A stretch of 64,000 bases of DNA from an uncultured Bacteroidota bacterium (lineage in GTDB: Bacteria; Bacteroidota; Bacteroidia; Flavobacteriales_F; PHOS-HE28). This document shows, piece by piece, positions 26,378-36,120 of the stretch (its first letter is position 1; each line of letters starts with the position of its first letter). Location of the stretch: the NCBI GenBank assembly GCA_902826215.1, contig CADEDY010000008.1, positions 62,001-126,000 of the forward strand. The letters are read 5' to 3'. Position numbers and translations under genes: made by a program. The notes under the pieces are model-generated. The model saw only the letters and a program-made list of their open reading frames with translations. It was not told the DNA's origin and did not search any database.

Positions 26378-28291
26378 ATGAGCGAGACGAGTTACAATGA
26401 GGAGAACATCCGTTCCCTCGACTGGAAGGAACATATCCGCCTGCGGCCTGGCATGTACATCGGCAAGCTGGGCGATGGCAGCAGCTTCGATGACGGGGTC
26501 TATATCCTGATCAAGGAGGTGCTGGACAACTGCATCGATGAGTTCGTGATGGGCCACGGCAAGAAGGTCGATGTCACCATCAACGGTCCCCGTGTTGAAG
26601 TGCGCGATTACGGACGTGGTGTTCCGCTGGGCAAAGTGATCGATGTGGTCAGCAAGATCAATACGGGCGCCAAGTATGACAGCAAGGCCTTCAAGAAGAG
26701 CGTTGGTCTGAATGGGGTTGGTACGAAAGCCGTCAACGCACTGAGCGGCTACTTCAAGATCGAAAGCATTCGCGACGGCCAGATGAAACGTGCCGAGTTC
26801 GATCGCGGTGTGTTGCGCAAGGACGAGAAACTGGTGAAATCCGACGAGCCTAACGGGACCCGCGTGGTCTTCGAACCGGATGAACAAATGTTCCGGCATT
26901 TCCAGTTCCGGGACCCGCACATCGATCGCTTGCTCTGGAACTACTGCTACCTCAATACAGGCTTGGCCATCTACTACAACGGCCAGAAGTACCAGAGCAA
27001 GAACGGACTGCTCGATCTGCTTCAGGTAAAGATGGATGGCGAGCCGCTCTATCCGATCATCCACCTCATCGGCGACGACATCGAAGTAGCGCTCACCCAC
27101 GCGAACCACTACGGGGAAGAGTACTACAGCTTCGTGAACGGACAGCACACCACACAAGGTGGAACACACCAAGGCGCCTTCCGTGAGGCGGTGGCCAAGA
27201 CCATCAAGGATTTCTACAAGAAGGATTGGGAGGCCGGTGATGTGCGCACGGGCATCGTCGCTGCAGTGAGCGTGAAGGTGATCGAACCGGTGTTCGAGAG
27301 CCAGACCAAGACCAAGCTCGGATCGCTCGAGATCGAACCCGGTGGGCAGAGCATGCGCTCGTTCATCGGTGACTTCATCGGGCGTGAGCTCAACAACTTC
27401 CTGCACAAGAATCCGGAGGTCGCGGACATCCTCCAACAGCGGATCCTCAACAACGAACGGGAACGCAAGGAACTCAGCGGTATCCGGAAATTGGCTCGTG
27501 ATCGTGCCAAGAAGGCGAGCCTGCACAACCGCAAACTGCGCGACTGTCGCCTCCATCTCAACGATCCGAAGAAGGACGATCGCAAGGAGGCGACCACCCT
27601 TTTCATCACGGAGGGCGACAGCGCCAGTGGTTCCATCACGAAGAGCCGGGATGTGAATTTGCAAGGTGTGTTCAGCTTGAAGGGCAAACCGTTGAACTGT
27701 TACGGTCTTACCAAGAAAGTGGTGTACGAGAACGAAGAGTTCAACCTGATCCAAGCTGCGCTGAACATCGAGGACGGCATGGACGGCCTGCGCTACAATC
27801 GCATCGTCATCGCGACGGATGCCGATGTGGATGGGATGCACATCCGCCTGTTGCTGATGACCTTCTTCCTCCAGTTCTTCCCGGATCTGGTGAAGAACGA
27901 CCACCTGTACATCCTGCAAACACCGCTCTTCCGGGTTCGCAACAAGAAAGAGACCATCTACTGCTACAGTGATGAAGAGCGACAGCGCGCATTGTTCAAA
28001 CTGGGCAAGAGCGCGGAGATCACCCGGTTCAAGGGCTTGGGAGAGATCAGTCCGGACGAATTCAAGAACTTCATCGGAGAGGACATCCGTTTGGAACCCG
28101 TGATGATCACCAAGGATGCCGTGGTGCAGGACCTGCTCGGTTTCTACATGGGCAAGAACACGCCGCACCGTCAGGAATTCATCATCGAGAACCTGAAGGT
28201 GGAGAAGGACCTGGTGGAGGAGAAGGGGGAACATCCAGCCCGAGCGATCGCACGCAAGTTGGAAGCGAACGAAGTGGAAATGGACGTGTGA
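26378..28291 (+). CDS. parE: DNA topoisomerase IV subunit B (ParE)
   Basis: 637 residues from ATG 26378 ([11 protein letters not shown]); an upstream in-frame ATG adds 24 residues with no family similarity. The GHKL ATPase domain has EVLDNCIDE (the Mg-ATP Glu and Asn), [10 protein letters not shown] and the [14 protein letters not shown] lid. The transducer ends near 390, and the TOPRIM domain carries EGDSASGS (Glu412) and DADVDG (481-486). Bacteroidota topoisomerase IV B has this length and the [20 protein letters not shown] start, distinguishing it from GyrB. With ParC it decatenates daughter chromosomes using ATP. parC follows two genes downstream on the same strand. Confidence 0.93.
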   Translation: MSETSYNEENIRSLDWKEHIRLRPGMYIGKLGDGSSFDDGVYILIKEVLDNCIDEFVMGHGKKVDVTINGPRVEVRDYGRGVPLGKVIDVVSKINTGAKYDSKAFKKSVGLNGVGTKAVNALSGYFKIESIRDGQMKRAEFDRGVLRKDEKLVKSDEPNGTRVVFEPDEQMFRHFQFRDPHIDRLLWNYCYLNTGLAIYYNGQKYQSKNGLLDLLQVKMDGEPLYPIIHLIGDDIEVALTHANHYGEEYYSFVNGQHTTQGGTHQGAFREAVAKTIKDFYKKDWEAGDVRTGIVAAVSVKVIEPVFESQTKTKLGSLEIEPGGQSMRSFIGDFIGRELNNFLHKNPEVADILQQRILNNERERKELSGIRKLARDRAKKASLHNRKLRDCRLHLNDPKKDDRKEATTLFITEGDSASGSITKSRDVNLQGVFSLKGKPLNCYGLTKKVVYENEEFNLIQAALNIEDGMDGLRYNRIVIATDADVDGMHIRLLLMTFFLQFFPDLVKNDHLYILQTPLFRVRNKKETIYCYSDEERQRALFKLGKSAEITRFKGLGEISPDEFKNFIGEDIRLEPVMITKDAVVQDLLGFYMGKNTPHRQEFIIENLKVEKDLVEEKGEHPARAIARKLEANEVEMDV

Positions 28292-28385
28292 TCGATGAAG
28301 CGCTCTCCGAAGGGTCTTCAAGGAACGGTTGTTCTCGATCGAGTTGGAGCACCGCGATGATCAATGGAATGGTGAACATTGAGCC

Positions 28386-29111
28386 ATGAAACCGAGAATA
28401 ACAACTTCCATCACGCTGGTTGTCCTCACGGTGGCATCGGTGTGCGCCCAGGAGACCGGCACACTGCGCATGCTCATCGACCCCGGGCACGATTTCTCCT
28501 TCATCGTGGATCACAAGCACCGCATGCAGCAGCGTGAGGTGAAGCTTACAGAAGGGCTGCACCATTTCTCCATTTGGGCGCCGGAGCGTGTGGTCGTGGA
28601 TACCAATGTTTTCGTGATCGCGGATCGCACGACCGACATGATCCTGAAGCTTCCGTACAGCGCGGAATTCGTTCAGTTCAGAAAAGAACTGGGTGCCTAC
28701 CAGACCAAGAAACGTTGGGTGCGGACCACGCCTATGCTCGCGCTCGCCGGTGGGCTTATTTGGACCGGCGTCAGTGCAGGTAGCTATGGCAAGGCGAAGA
28801 AAGCCCTTGATGCAGATCGCGAAAACTACGCCATCAATGTCGATCCGGCGACGATCCTCATCTTGAAGAATTCGACCATTCCCCAGCACAACGATGACCT
28901 GAAGAGTGCTCGAAGCATGCTCTACATCACTTCGGCATTCACTGCGGTCAGCGCTGCGGCGACCTACTACTTCTACCGGCGCACGGCCAAGTGGGAGAGG
29001 CCCTTGTTCGATGACAAGGAAAAGGTGAAGTTCGACGGAATGGCATGGCTTCCAGGGGAGCGCGGCGGAGCATTCATGGCTGGTCTCACGATCGATCTCT
29101 CAACGCGATGA
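28386..29111 (+). CDS. Hypothetical exported membrane protein between parE and parC
   Basis: 241 residues: signal peptide (MKPRITTSITLVVLTVASVCAQ), a beta-strand region (about 25-90, ending in an IWAPERVVVDTNVFV strand, reminiscent of PEGA-like domains), and two hydrophobic segments (about 115-132 and 178-197) that should span the membrane. I recognise no family with confidence. The stop overlaps the start of the next gene (ATGA), so the two are translationally coupled. It lies 94 bp after parE and may be in the same transcript; no promoter is visible in the gap. Confidence 0.65.
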   Translation: MKPRITTSITLVVLTVASVCAQETGTLRMLIDPGHDFSFIVDHKHRMQQREVKLTEGLHHFSIWAPERVVVDTNVFVIADRTTDMILKLPYSAEFVQFRKELGAYQTKKRWVRTTPMLALAGGLIWTGVSAGSYGKAKKALDADRENYAINVDPATILILKNSTIPQHNDDLKSARSMLYITSAFTAVSAAATYYFYRRTAKWERPLFDDKEKVKFDGMAWLPGERGGAFMAGLTIDLSTR

Positions 29112-29536
29112 GCAGGATCCTATCACTCTTCGTGCTTGCCCTTCTTGTTGGACTGGGTTCCTGCAAGAAGGACGAGATCGATCTGGCATCGTTGAACACG
29201 AATCCGTTCGACGCCGATTATGTGGGCACGCCGATCTTCACTTTCGTGAGTGCAACAACGACTTCCGGTGTGGTGAACGGTGTTCCGGTGAACATTCTGA
29301 ACGTGGATGTTCAAGTGCACACAGAACTGTTCGGACGACAGACACCATACATCGTACGAACGGTGAATTCCAATACCGGTGCTGAGACGATGATCACCTC
29401 CGGTTCGATGGTCGACGATCGATTCACGGTAAGAGCCAATGGTGTGCAACCAGGTGCGGTTCACTGTTGGAACCTTCAGGTCGGTAATGCCAATAGTTTC
29501 GGGGGGGGTAACCAAGTGTGTGGTACAGCGGAATAA
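29108..29536 (+). CDS. Small hypothetical lipoprotein
   Basis: 142 residues from ATG 29108 (MSRILSLFVLALLVGLGSC), a lipoprotein signal with lipobox LGSC and Cys at 19, followed by KKDE. The rest is beta-rich, with FTFVSATTT, ILNVDVQVHT and PYIVRTVNS strands, and the C-terminus has a Cys pair region (VHCWNLQ and QVCGTAE). Family unknown. It overlaps the preceding gene by 4 bp and ends 6 bp before parC, so all three are probably one transcription unit. A run of eight G residues (29501-29508) lies 28 bp before the stop. Confidence 0.65.
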   Translation: MSRILSLFVLALLVGLGSCKKDEIDLASLNTNPFDADYVGTPIFTFVSATTTSGVVNGVPVNILNVDVQVHTELFGRQTPYIVRTVNSNTGAETMITSGSMVDDRFTVRANGVQPGAVHCWNLQVGNANSFGGGNQVCGTAE

Positions 29537-29542
29537 GAAGTC

Positions 29543-32281
29543 ATGAGCGACGAATTGGACAACAACGACGAACAGCAGGAACTTGATCCGAACGGCAAAG
29601 GAGTACCTGGTTCGACCGGTGCGGGAGCCTTTTCGGTGAGCGGTATGTACCGCGACTGGTTCCTGGATTACGCGAGCTACGTGATCCTGGAACGTGCGGT
29701 TCCTGCGCTGTACGATGGATTGAAACCGGTGCAACGCCGTATCCTTCACTCCATGAAGGATCTGGATGATGGACGCTACAACAAGGTCGCGAACATCATC
29801 GGGCATACGATGCAGTATCACCCGCACGGTGATGCGAGCATTGGTGATGCTTTGGTGCAGATCGGACAAAAGGACCTGTTGATCGACTGCCAAGGGAACT
29901 GGGGGAACACCTTGACCGGTGATAGCGCTGCTGCGCCGCGTTACATCGAAGCACGCCTCAGCAAGTTCGCACACGATGTTGTCTTCAATCCGAAGACGAC
30001 CGAATGGCAACTGAGCTACGATGGTCGGAACAAAGAGCCCGTCTTCCTGCCGGTGAAATTCCCTTTGCTGTTGGCACAAGGTGGTGAAGGCATCGCGGTC
30101 GGCCTAAGCTGCAAGGTGCTGCCGCACAACTTCAATGAACTCATCGACGCCAGCATTGCGTGCCTGCGGAAGAAGTCCTTCGATCTGGTCCCCGATTTCC
30201 CGACGGGCGGTATGGCCGATGTGCAGGCGTACAACGAAGGACAACGCGGTGGCCGCATCCGGGCACGTGCGCGGATCCGGAAGGAGGACGCGAAGACCCT
30301 TGTGATCAACGAGATCCCCTTCGGTACGACAACGACCAGCTTGATCGAGAGCATCATCAAGGCCAACGAGAAGGGCAAGATCAAGGTGCGCCACATCGAG
30401 GACAACACCGCTGAGAATGCGGAGATCCTCATTCACCTCGCAGCTGGTGTGTCACCGGACAATACCATCGACGCACTCTACGCCTTCACGGATTGCGAAG
30501 TGAGCATCGCGCCGAACGCGGTCGTGATCGAAAGTGACAAGCCGCGTTTCGTGGGTGTGAATGAGCTGTTGAAGATCAGCACCGACAACACCTTGCGCTT
30601 GCTTGAACTCGAGTTGAAGATCAAGAAGAACGAATTGGAGGAACAATGGCACTTCGCCTCGTTGGAGAAGATCTTCATCGAGAAGAAAGTGTACCGCAAG
30701 ATCGAGGAAGCCGAGACCTGGGAGCAGGTGATCGCTTTCATCGACAAGGGCCTGAAGCCGCACATCCAAGAATTGAAACGACCAGTAACGGAGGACGACA
30801 TCGTGCGCCTCACCGAGATCCGGATCAAGCGCATTTCGAAGTTCGACAGCTTCAAGGCCGACGAGCACATCAAGCAATTGGAGGACAACTTGACCGAGGT
30901 GCTGCGAAAACTGGCACACTTGGTGGATCACGCGGTCGACTACTTCAAAGAGCTGAAGAAAAAGTACGGTACTGGACGCGAGCGCAAGACGGAGGTCCGC
31001 ACCTTCGATACCATCGTGGCCACCAAGGTCGCCGTGGCGAACAGGAAACTGTACGTGGATCGCGAAGAAGGTTTCGCAGGAACGAGCTTGCGCAACTTCG
31101 AGTTCGTTGGTGAATGCTCTGACATCGATGACATCATCGTTTTCCGTGTGAACGGTACGATGATGATCACCAAAGTGGCCGACAAGAAGTTCATCGGAAA
31201 AGGGATCCTGCACGTTGGTGTTTGGAAGAAGGGCGACGAGCGTACCATCTACCATTTGATCTATCAGGACGGTACCAAGGGTGCATTCTACATGAAACGC
31301 TTCGCGGTCACTGGGATCACGCGTGACAAGGAATATGATCTCACGAACGGTGCACCTGGTTCCAGCGTGTGGTACTTCACAGCGAATCCCGATGGAGCCG
31401 CTGAAGTGGTACAGGTGCAACTACGCCCACGTCCGAACTTGCGCAAAGCGAAGTTCGATATCGACTTTGCACAGATGGCCGTGAAAGGCCGTGGAAGCAA
31501 AGGCAATCTGCTCACGCGATACATGGTGTCGAAGGTCACGCAGAAGGAGCGGGGAGGGAGCACGCTCGGCGCCATCCCGATCTGGTTCGATGAGGCCGTG
31601 CGGCGTTTGAACGATACCGGACACGGTCGTTACCTCGGACGTTTCGCAGGCGATGATCGGATCCTTGCGATCACGTCCAGTGGTCAGTACCACTTGATGC
31701 CTTTTGCCTTGAGCACACACTTTCCGGACGACGCGGTGACCGTGTTGAAGTGGGATCCGAAAGCGGTGGTCAGTGCCGTGTATTGGGAAGGGGAAAAGCA
31801 GGTGTTTCAGGTCAAGCGATTCCAGATCGAACCTGCCAAGGATCCGGTCAGGTTCATCACGGATCACCCAGATAGCAAACTCGCGCTCCACAGTCTAGTT
31901 GGCCATCCTCGTTTACGCGTTGCCTTCGACAAACGCAGCAGTGATCGACCCGATGAAGAAGTGGATCTGGAGGAGTTCATCGCCGTTAAGGGTGTGAAGG
32001 CACTTGGGAATCGACTCACACAACACAAGGTGAAGGACCTGCATTTGCTCGATGCGGTCTTCGTTCCCATGACGCCGGAGCTGGAAGAGGTGCAAGGCAT
32101 GTTGATCTCCGAGGACGAGATCGGCAACATGGAAGCGCCCGAGGAGGAAGGTCTGGAGGAAAGCCCGATGGCGAAGATCAAGCGCCAACAGGCTGCGGCG
32201 GCCAAGGAGCAGGAACGTCATCCGGATGATCCGTTGATCGGGAAGGATCCCGGAAAACAGATCAAGCTCGGTCTGGACTGA
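29543..32281 (+). CDS. parC: DNA topoisomerase IV subunit A (ParC)
   Basis: 912 residues. The breakage-reunion domain begins about residue 35 (YRDWFLDYASYVILERAVP, LKPVQRRILHSM, YHPHGDASIGDAL), and the catalytic Tyr is Tyr134, preceded by Arg133 in APRYIEARLSKFA. A long coiled-coil segment (about 370-490) and a C-terminal beta-propeller-like region follow, with strands such as FRVNGTMMITKVADKKF and DRILAITSSGQYHLMPF. The acidic N-terminal tail (1-34) and the Lys/Gln-rich tail (870-912) are extra. It works with ParE in chromosome decatenation. It converges on a T9SS gene with 33 bp between stops. Confidence 0.93.
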   Translation: MSDELDNNDEQQELDPNGKGVPGSTGAGAFSVSGMYRDWFLDYASYVILERAVPALYDGLKPVQRRILHSMKDLDDGRYNKVANIIGHTMQYHPHGDASIGDALVQIGQKDLLIDCQGNWGNTLTGDSAAAPRYIEARLSKFAHDVVFNPKTTEWQLSYDGRNKEPVFLPVKFPLLLAQGGEGIAVGLSCKVLPHNFNELIDASIACLRKKSFDLVPDFPTGGMADVQAYNEGQRGGRIRARARIRKEDAKTLVINEIPFGTTTTSLIESIIKANEKGKIKVRHIEDNTAENAEILIHLAAGVSPDNTIDALYAFTDCEVSIAPNAVVIESDKPRFVGVNELLKISTDNTLRLLELELKIKKNELEEQWHFASLEKIFIEKKVYRKIEEAETWEQVIAFIDKGLKPHIQELKRPVTEDDIVRLTEIRIKRISKFDSFKADEHIKQLEDNLTEVLRKLAHLVDHAVDYFKELKKKYGTGRERKTEVRTFDTIVATKVAVANRKLYVDREEGFAGTSLRNFEFVGECSDIDDIIVFRVNGTMMITKVADKKFIGKGILHVGVWKKGDERTIYHLIYQDGTKGAFYMKRFAVTGITRDKEYDLTNGAPGSSVWYFTANPDGAAEVVQVQLRPRPNLRKAKFDIDFAQMAVKGRGSKGNLLTRYMVSKVTQKERGGSTLGAIPIWFDEAVRRLNDTGHGRYLGRFAGDDRILAITSSGQYHLMPFALSTHFPDDAVTVLKWDPKAVVSAVYWEGEKQVFQVKRFQIEPAKDPVRFITDHPDSKLALHSLVGHPRLRVAFDKRSSDRPDEEVDLEEFIAVKGVKALGNRLTQHKVKDLHLLDAVFVPMTPELEEVQGMLISEDEIGNMEAPEEEGLEESPMAKIKRQQAAAAKEQERHPDDPLIGKDPGKQIKLGLD

Positions 32282-32314
32282 AGTGGTCCGCGTGAAGTGA
32301 AACAGTAGGTTCGA

Positions 32315-35074
32315 TCAATCCACTTTGATCGCACGCAGGGAACGTACGCCACCGTCGTGGATCACTTGAATGGTGTAAAGTCCAGCTAGGTGACCACTAA
32401 GATCGATCGCGAGTCTTGAATCAGCTGAGTTCGTACTCCTGCTTACCGACCGACCGCTCGCGTCCAGAACGTTGATGGTCACCGGTCCTTGCCCATTGAA
32501 GGTCAAGAAGGTGAGTTCCGTGAAAGGATTCGGAGCCAAGCCGATCTCCATGGATCCGCTTTCCTGAACCCCTGCGCAGATGTCAACGACCAGTTCCGTT
32601 GTTGCGCTACCCGCGCATTCGCCCAATGGTGTCACGGTCAAGGTGATAGGCCACACACCTGGTCCTAGTTCGGATGGATCTATCAGGATGCTAGTGCCTT
32701 CGCCGTTCACCGCGCCGCTCCAGATCCCGCTACCCGTGCCTTCCAATTCGAATGGTGGAGTGGTTGTACACAACGCACCAACATCTAGGATCTGCACGGC
32801 TTTGGGTGCTCCCATTTCGATCATATGTTCAGTGGCTGAAAGCACACAACCCCGTGGATCGGTATAGGCGTAGAGGACCGTGATCGGACCGGGTGAAAGC
32901 AAAGCAGGGTCGAGCAGACCTCCCGCCGATACTGGAGTATTCCATGTACCACCCATCGGTGTGCCAAAGAAAGGAACGGGCGCATCACCTGGACATAGCA
33001 CGCCGGTAGGTCCTGTCACCGTTGCGACATCACTCAATTCTATCGTGGTGGCACTTTGCGAACTACAGCCTTCATCCGTCGTGACGAAATAGCTGATCAA
33101 GTGGATCCCAGGACCAGCGACTTCGGGATCGATCGATCCATCAGACACTCCTGAACCGCTCCAGAACCCATCTTCCGGTGTGGCCATATTCAGCGGGATC
33201 GGGGTACCCGAAACGCAATAGGTCGACGTTGGTGTGAAGGCGATCAACGGTGTCTGATGAACGACGACAAGCAGTGTATCGCTATTGCCACATTGATTCG
33301 GCCCATATGGCTCTACCGTCATGATGATCTCGTATGCGCCAGCGCCTTGGCTCGGATCAAAGAGCGAAGACGCAGGGGTTGATCCGCTTACGGGACCGCT
33401 CCAGGTCACATTGGACGGAGGAGCTGCTGCCGCTGAGATCGTTTGCACTTGATCACCGGTACAGAATGGACCCGCTGGAGCGATCGAAGCGGGCAGCGTG
33501 TTCCAGCGAAGGATCGGACCTTCCACGTCCGTACACGTTGTCATCGTCGCGTCGGTATACGTGCACACGATGTAACCCCCGTTCCAGATCGCGGGGTCGA
33601 TGATGCTCGATCCGTTCAAGCCATACCAAGCGACATCCATCGGGTCCGAGGCGAGTTGGATCGGCGCGTCGGCTGAGCACAGGACGCCTGGCACCGTTGT
33701 GGTGACCACCGGTGCTTGGATCAATCGAATGCTGGTTGATGAGGCCATCGGGCAACCTTCTTCAGCGTACACCGCGTGGACCATCGGTAGATCCATTGTC
33801 GCGCCAAGATTGCTTCGGAACAGCAGGTCATTGCTGATCTGACTGCCATACCAACGACCTCCAGCGGGGACCGCGTCCGGCAACGGAACCGGATCACCGA
33901 TAACACAGAGCGTGTCGAGAACGGGAAGCTCCAACACACCGGAGAAGGGTACAAGTGAATTCGGGTACCAAACGACGCGATCGTTCAGGGTCATCACCAG
34001 ATCATCCTTACCATCACCGTTGAGATCGGCAAGCAACACATTCTGGCCGCGCGGGAGTGCCGGTAGATCGTTGCTGTACGCGAAGCCTTCCAACTCAGGA
34101 AGGTAGTTGTTCCACCTCACGGGCAGTGAAGGATTTCCGGGAACGAAGACCACCGCAGATCCAATTCCACACGGCGATGTTCCGAATACGCCATTGCCAC
34201 TGCTCGTCCACGTTTCGATGACGTTCTCTCCGAAGTCCAACACACCACCCTCATCCAAACCGTTCTTCAGCCAATGCACCGAAGGTCCACGGCTCTCGGC
34301 CAGATCAAGGTCGCCATCACCATCGACGTCGATCAGTTGGGGCGCACGATAGGCATACGCTGGCTGTCCGGCAGCAAGCGGCAATGGTTCATTGGACCAG
34401 TTCAGACCATCTCCGGATCCGTTCCGCAGAAGTATCAATTCATCGTTCACGCCACGCATCACAAGGTCCACACCGCCAAGCAGATCGAGGTCGCCGATGA
34501 GCAGCGTGGAATTCGGCGATGCTTGATGGATACCATCGAAGTCGATGGCTTCATCGAATCCGGAAGCGTTGCCGAAATGGATGCTGAAGCCTGCACCTGT
34601 TGGATAACCAACGCTACTGATGATGTCCACGAAACCATCACCATTCACATCGTCGCAAGCAAGTCCTTTCGGATGAGAGGAAGCAGCAACTTGAAGCCAG
34701 GTCGCAAATTGCCCGTTTCCATCGTTCGTCAGGATCTCGATGCCGTCCTCGTTCGTCTCGACTAGGATGACGTCCACGTCGCCATCCCCATCCACATCGC
34801 GCAGAAGGTATCGATCACAATCACCGAGCAGGGATTGCACAGAAATGGCATTGCTGAAGGTTCCAGCGCCGTCGAGGTTCGCGAACCACTTCAAATGATG
34901 CCCACCGAAAACGCCGAATAGATCCTTGTCCCCGTCGCCGTCGATATCAGCGGCACGCATGTCATTGTTCCCGCCAAAGGGATGCACGAGCTGTTCCGCA
35001 CCGAATTGCCCCCATGATGCGTTGACGAACAACGAGAGGAAGGAGAGAAAGAGGATGCGAAGAGACCTGATCAT
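32315..35074 (-). CDS. VCBS/FG-GAP repeat protein with T9SS sorting domain
   Basis: 919 residues. A signal peptide (IRSLRILFLSFLSLFVNASWG) is followed by FG-GAP/VCBS repeats (about 38-370), recognisable from the calcium loops DIDGDGDKDLFG, DVDGDGDVDVIL, DVNGDGFVDI and DLNGDGKDDLV. The middle (about 390-830) is built from repeated short beta modules with Gly-Thr-Trp and APVTT patterns typical of gliding-type adhesins. The last 85 residues are the T9SS type A domain (LAPNPFTELTFL, then NVLDASGRSVSRS, ending RSLRAIKVD). Probably a large surface-exposed, Ca-binding protein; partner unknown. TACCTTCG at 35118-35111 is a likely -7 element, 36 nt upstream. Confidence 0.88.
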   Translation of the reverse strand: MIRSLRILFLSFLSLFVNASWGQFGAEQLVHPFGGNNDMRAADIDGDGDKDLFGVFGGHHLKWFANLDGAGTFSNAISVQSLLGDCDRYLLRDVDGDGDVDVILVETNEDGIEILTNDGNGQFATWLQVAASSHPKGLACDDVNGDGFVDIISSVGYPTGAGFSIHFGNASGFDEAIDFDGIHQASPNSTLLIGDLDLLGGVDLVMRGVNDELILLRNGSGDGLNWSNEPLPLAAGQPAYAYRAPQLIDVDGDGDLDLAESRGPSVHWLKNGLDEGGVLDFGENVIETWTSSGNGVFGTSPCGIGSAVVFVPGNPSLPVRWNNYLPELEGFAYSNDLPALPRGQNVLLADLNGDGKDDLVMTLNDRVVWYPNSLVPFSGVLELPVLDTLCVIGDPVPLPDAVPAGGRWYGSQISNDLLFRSNLGATMDLPMVHAVYAEEGCPMASSTSIRLIQAPVVTTTVPGVLCSADAPIQLASDPMDVAWYGLNGSSIIDPAIWNGGYIVCTYTDATMTTCTDVEGPILRWNTLPASIAPAGPFCTGDQVQTISAAAAPPSNVTWSGPVSGSTPASSLFDPSQGAGAYEIIMTVEPYGPNQCGNSDTLLVVVHQTPLIAFTPTSTYCVSGTPIPLNMATPEDGFWSGSGVSDGSIDPEVAGPGIHLISYFVTTDEGCSSQSATTIELSDVATVTGPTGVLCPGDAPVPFFGTPMGGTWNTPVSAGGLLDPALLSPGPITVLYAYTDPRGCVLSATEHMIEMGAPKAVQILDVGALCTTTPPFELEGTGSGIWSGAVNGEGTSILIDPSELGPGVWPITLTVTPLGECAGSATTELVVDICAGVQESGSMEIGLAPNPFTELTFLTFNGQGPVTINVLDASGRSVSRSTNSADSRLAIDLSGHLAGLYTIQVIHDGGVRSLRAIKVD

Positions 35075-35110
35075 TCAACGGACCGCCCAATGATGTATTG
35101 GTCCAGACCG

Positions 35111-35118
35111 CGAAGGTA
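35111..35118 (-). promoter_or_regulatory. -7 box of the VCBS-repeat gene
   Basis: TACCTTCG on the minus strand, one mismatch from TAnnTTTG, 36 nt before the ATG at 35074. Confidence 0.4.
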
Positions 35119-35183
35119 GAGGTTAGGTAGGAGGCAGGGGGGCTATTTCACGGTCCGTGGACCGTTGACAAACCGATCGACGT

Positions 35184-35981
35184 TCAGATGCAGATCACCG
35201 GAATGCGCGCATGGTTCGCGAGGATGCGTTCTTTTTCCGCATCGGCGATGTACCTGTACTCGTCCGAAGCGTGGGACATGATCGCAATGGCCCCAGAACC
35301 GATCCGTTCGGCATAGTTGATCGTGGGTTCTGCGAAGCCGATGCTGAAGGTGGTGCTGGGTTCGTTCACTTCCAGATGACGGATGTTCTCGCGCTCCATG
35401 CACTGGAGCATGCGTAGTTTATTGGCCAACAGTTCATCCGAGGGAGACTCCATTGGGCGCATCAATTGGTACACGTGGACCTCCGAGGCGAAGACCTTGG
35501 CCAAGGCGCACACCACATCCAGCAGCCGGTGGATGTCCGAATGTGCAGCCACAGGTAGGACGATACGCTCGAGTAGGCGTGTCGTGTCGGTCCCTTCTTG
35601 CACGACCAAGCTGGGTATTTCGGATGCGCGCACCAACTTCAGGATGTCCGCTCCGAACAAGGTCTGCCGGATCCCGCGAGGACCATGCGTGCCGAGCACC
35701 AGCATCGAATGGTCTTTCGCTGTTTCTTCAGCTATACGTTTCATGAAATCACCGTCCAGCAGTTTGTGCGACACGCGCTCGCCCCCATGCGCCAATTCGG
35801 CTTGCGCTCGCATCCGTTGAAGGACCTCTTCGCGCCCTTCGTCGGACCTTTCGTTCCGGTTCAGCACGTGAAGCAGGCTCACATGCATGCCACTGCGTTC
35901 TGCGAGGATCACTGCTGCACGAACGGCTTGGTCCGCAGCGGGCGTAAGGTCGGTGGCACAGAGGATGTCCTTGTCGAACAT
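35184..35981 (-). CDS. Universal stress protein, tandem UspA domains
   Basis: 265 residues from ATG 35981 (MFDKDILCATDLTPAADQAV). Two UspA folds in tandem: domain 1 (about 1-140) has the first strand DILCATDLTP, LLHVLNRN and the ATP-loop-like VLGTHGPRGIRQTLFGAD; domain 2 (about 148-265) has IVLPVAAHSD but ends in IAIMSHASDEYR, which lacks a clean G2xG9xG(S/T) nucleotide motif. Cytoplasmic USPs respond to starvation, low oxygen or other stress. The gene stands alone, divergent from the choice-of-anchor B gene. A TACATTCG box at 36009-36002 gives a leader of about 14 nt. Confidence 0.85.
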   Translation of the reverse strand: MFDKDILCATDLTPAADQAVRAAVILAERSGMHVSLLHVLNRNERSDEGREEVLQRMRAQAELAHGGERVSHKLLDGDFMKRIAEETAKDHSMLVLGTHGPRGIRQTLFGADILKLVRASEIPSLVVQEGTDTTRLLERIVLPVAAHSDIHRLLDVVCALAKVFASEVHVYQLMRPMESPSDELLANKLRMLQCMERENIRHLEVNEPSTTFSIGFAEPTINYAERIGSGAIAIMSHASDEYRYIADAEKERILANHARIPVICI

Positions 35982-36001
35982 GTTCTTCAGATTGGTCGTT
36001 G

Positions 36002-36009
36002 CGAATGTA
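36002..36009 (-). promoter_or_regulatory. -7 box of the universal stress protein gene
   Basis: TACATTCG on the minus strand, one mismatch from TAnnTTTG, 20 nt before the ATG at 35981. Confidence 0.4.
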
Positions 36010-36120
36010 CCGGTTCCTTCGGACGCTGTTGGCTTCCAAAGCTTCGCGCATTCGTGGTGTCCAGATGGCTGCACAGCGAGCAACCCGGCGAGGTAACTTG
36101 GTCGCATGCTTCATTCTTCC

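Noticed and set aside
26318-28321. 667-residue open frame on the minus strand opposite parE
   Set aside because: Antisense to a certain topoisomerase gene; the long open frame results from GC codon bias.
35149-35165. Inverted repeat CGGTCCGTGGACCG after the universal stress protein gene
   Set aside because: Possible weak terminator, but the loop must break the palindrome and no T-run follows; not strong enough to list.
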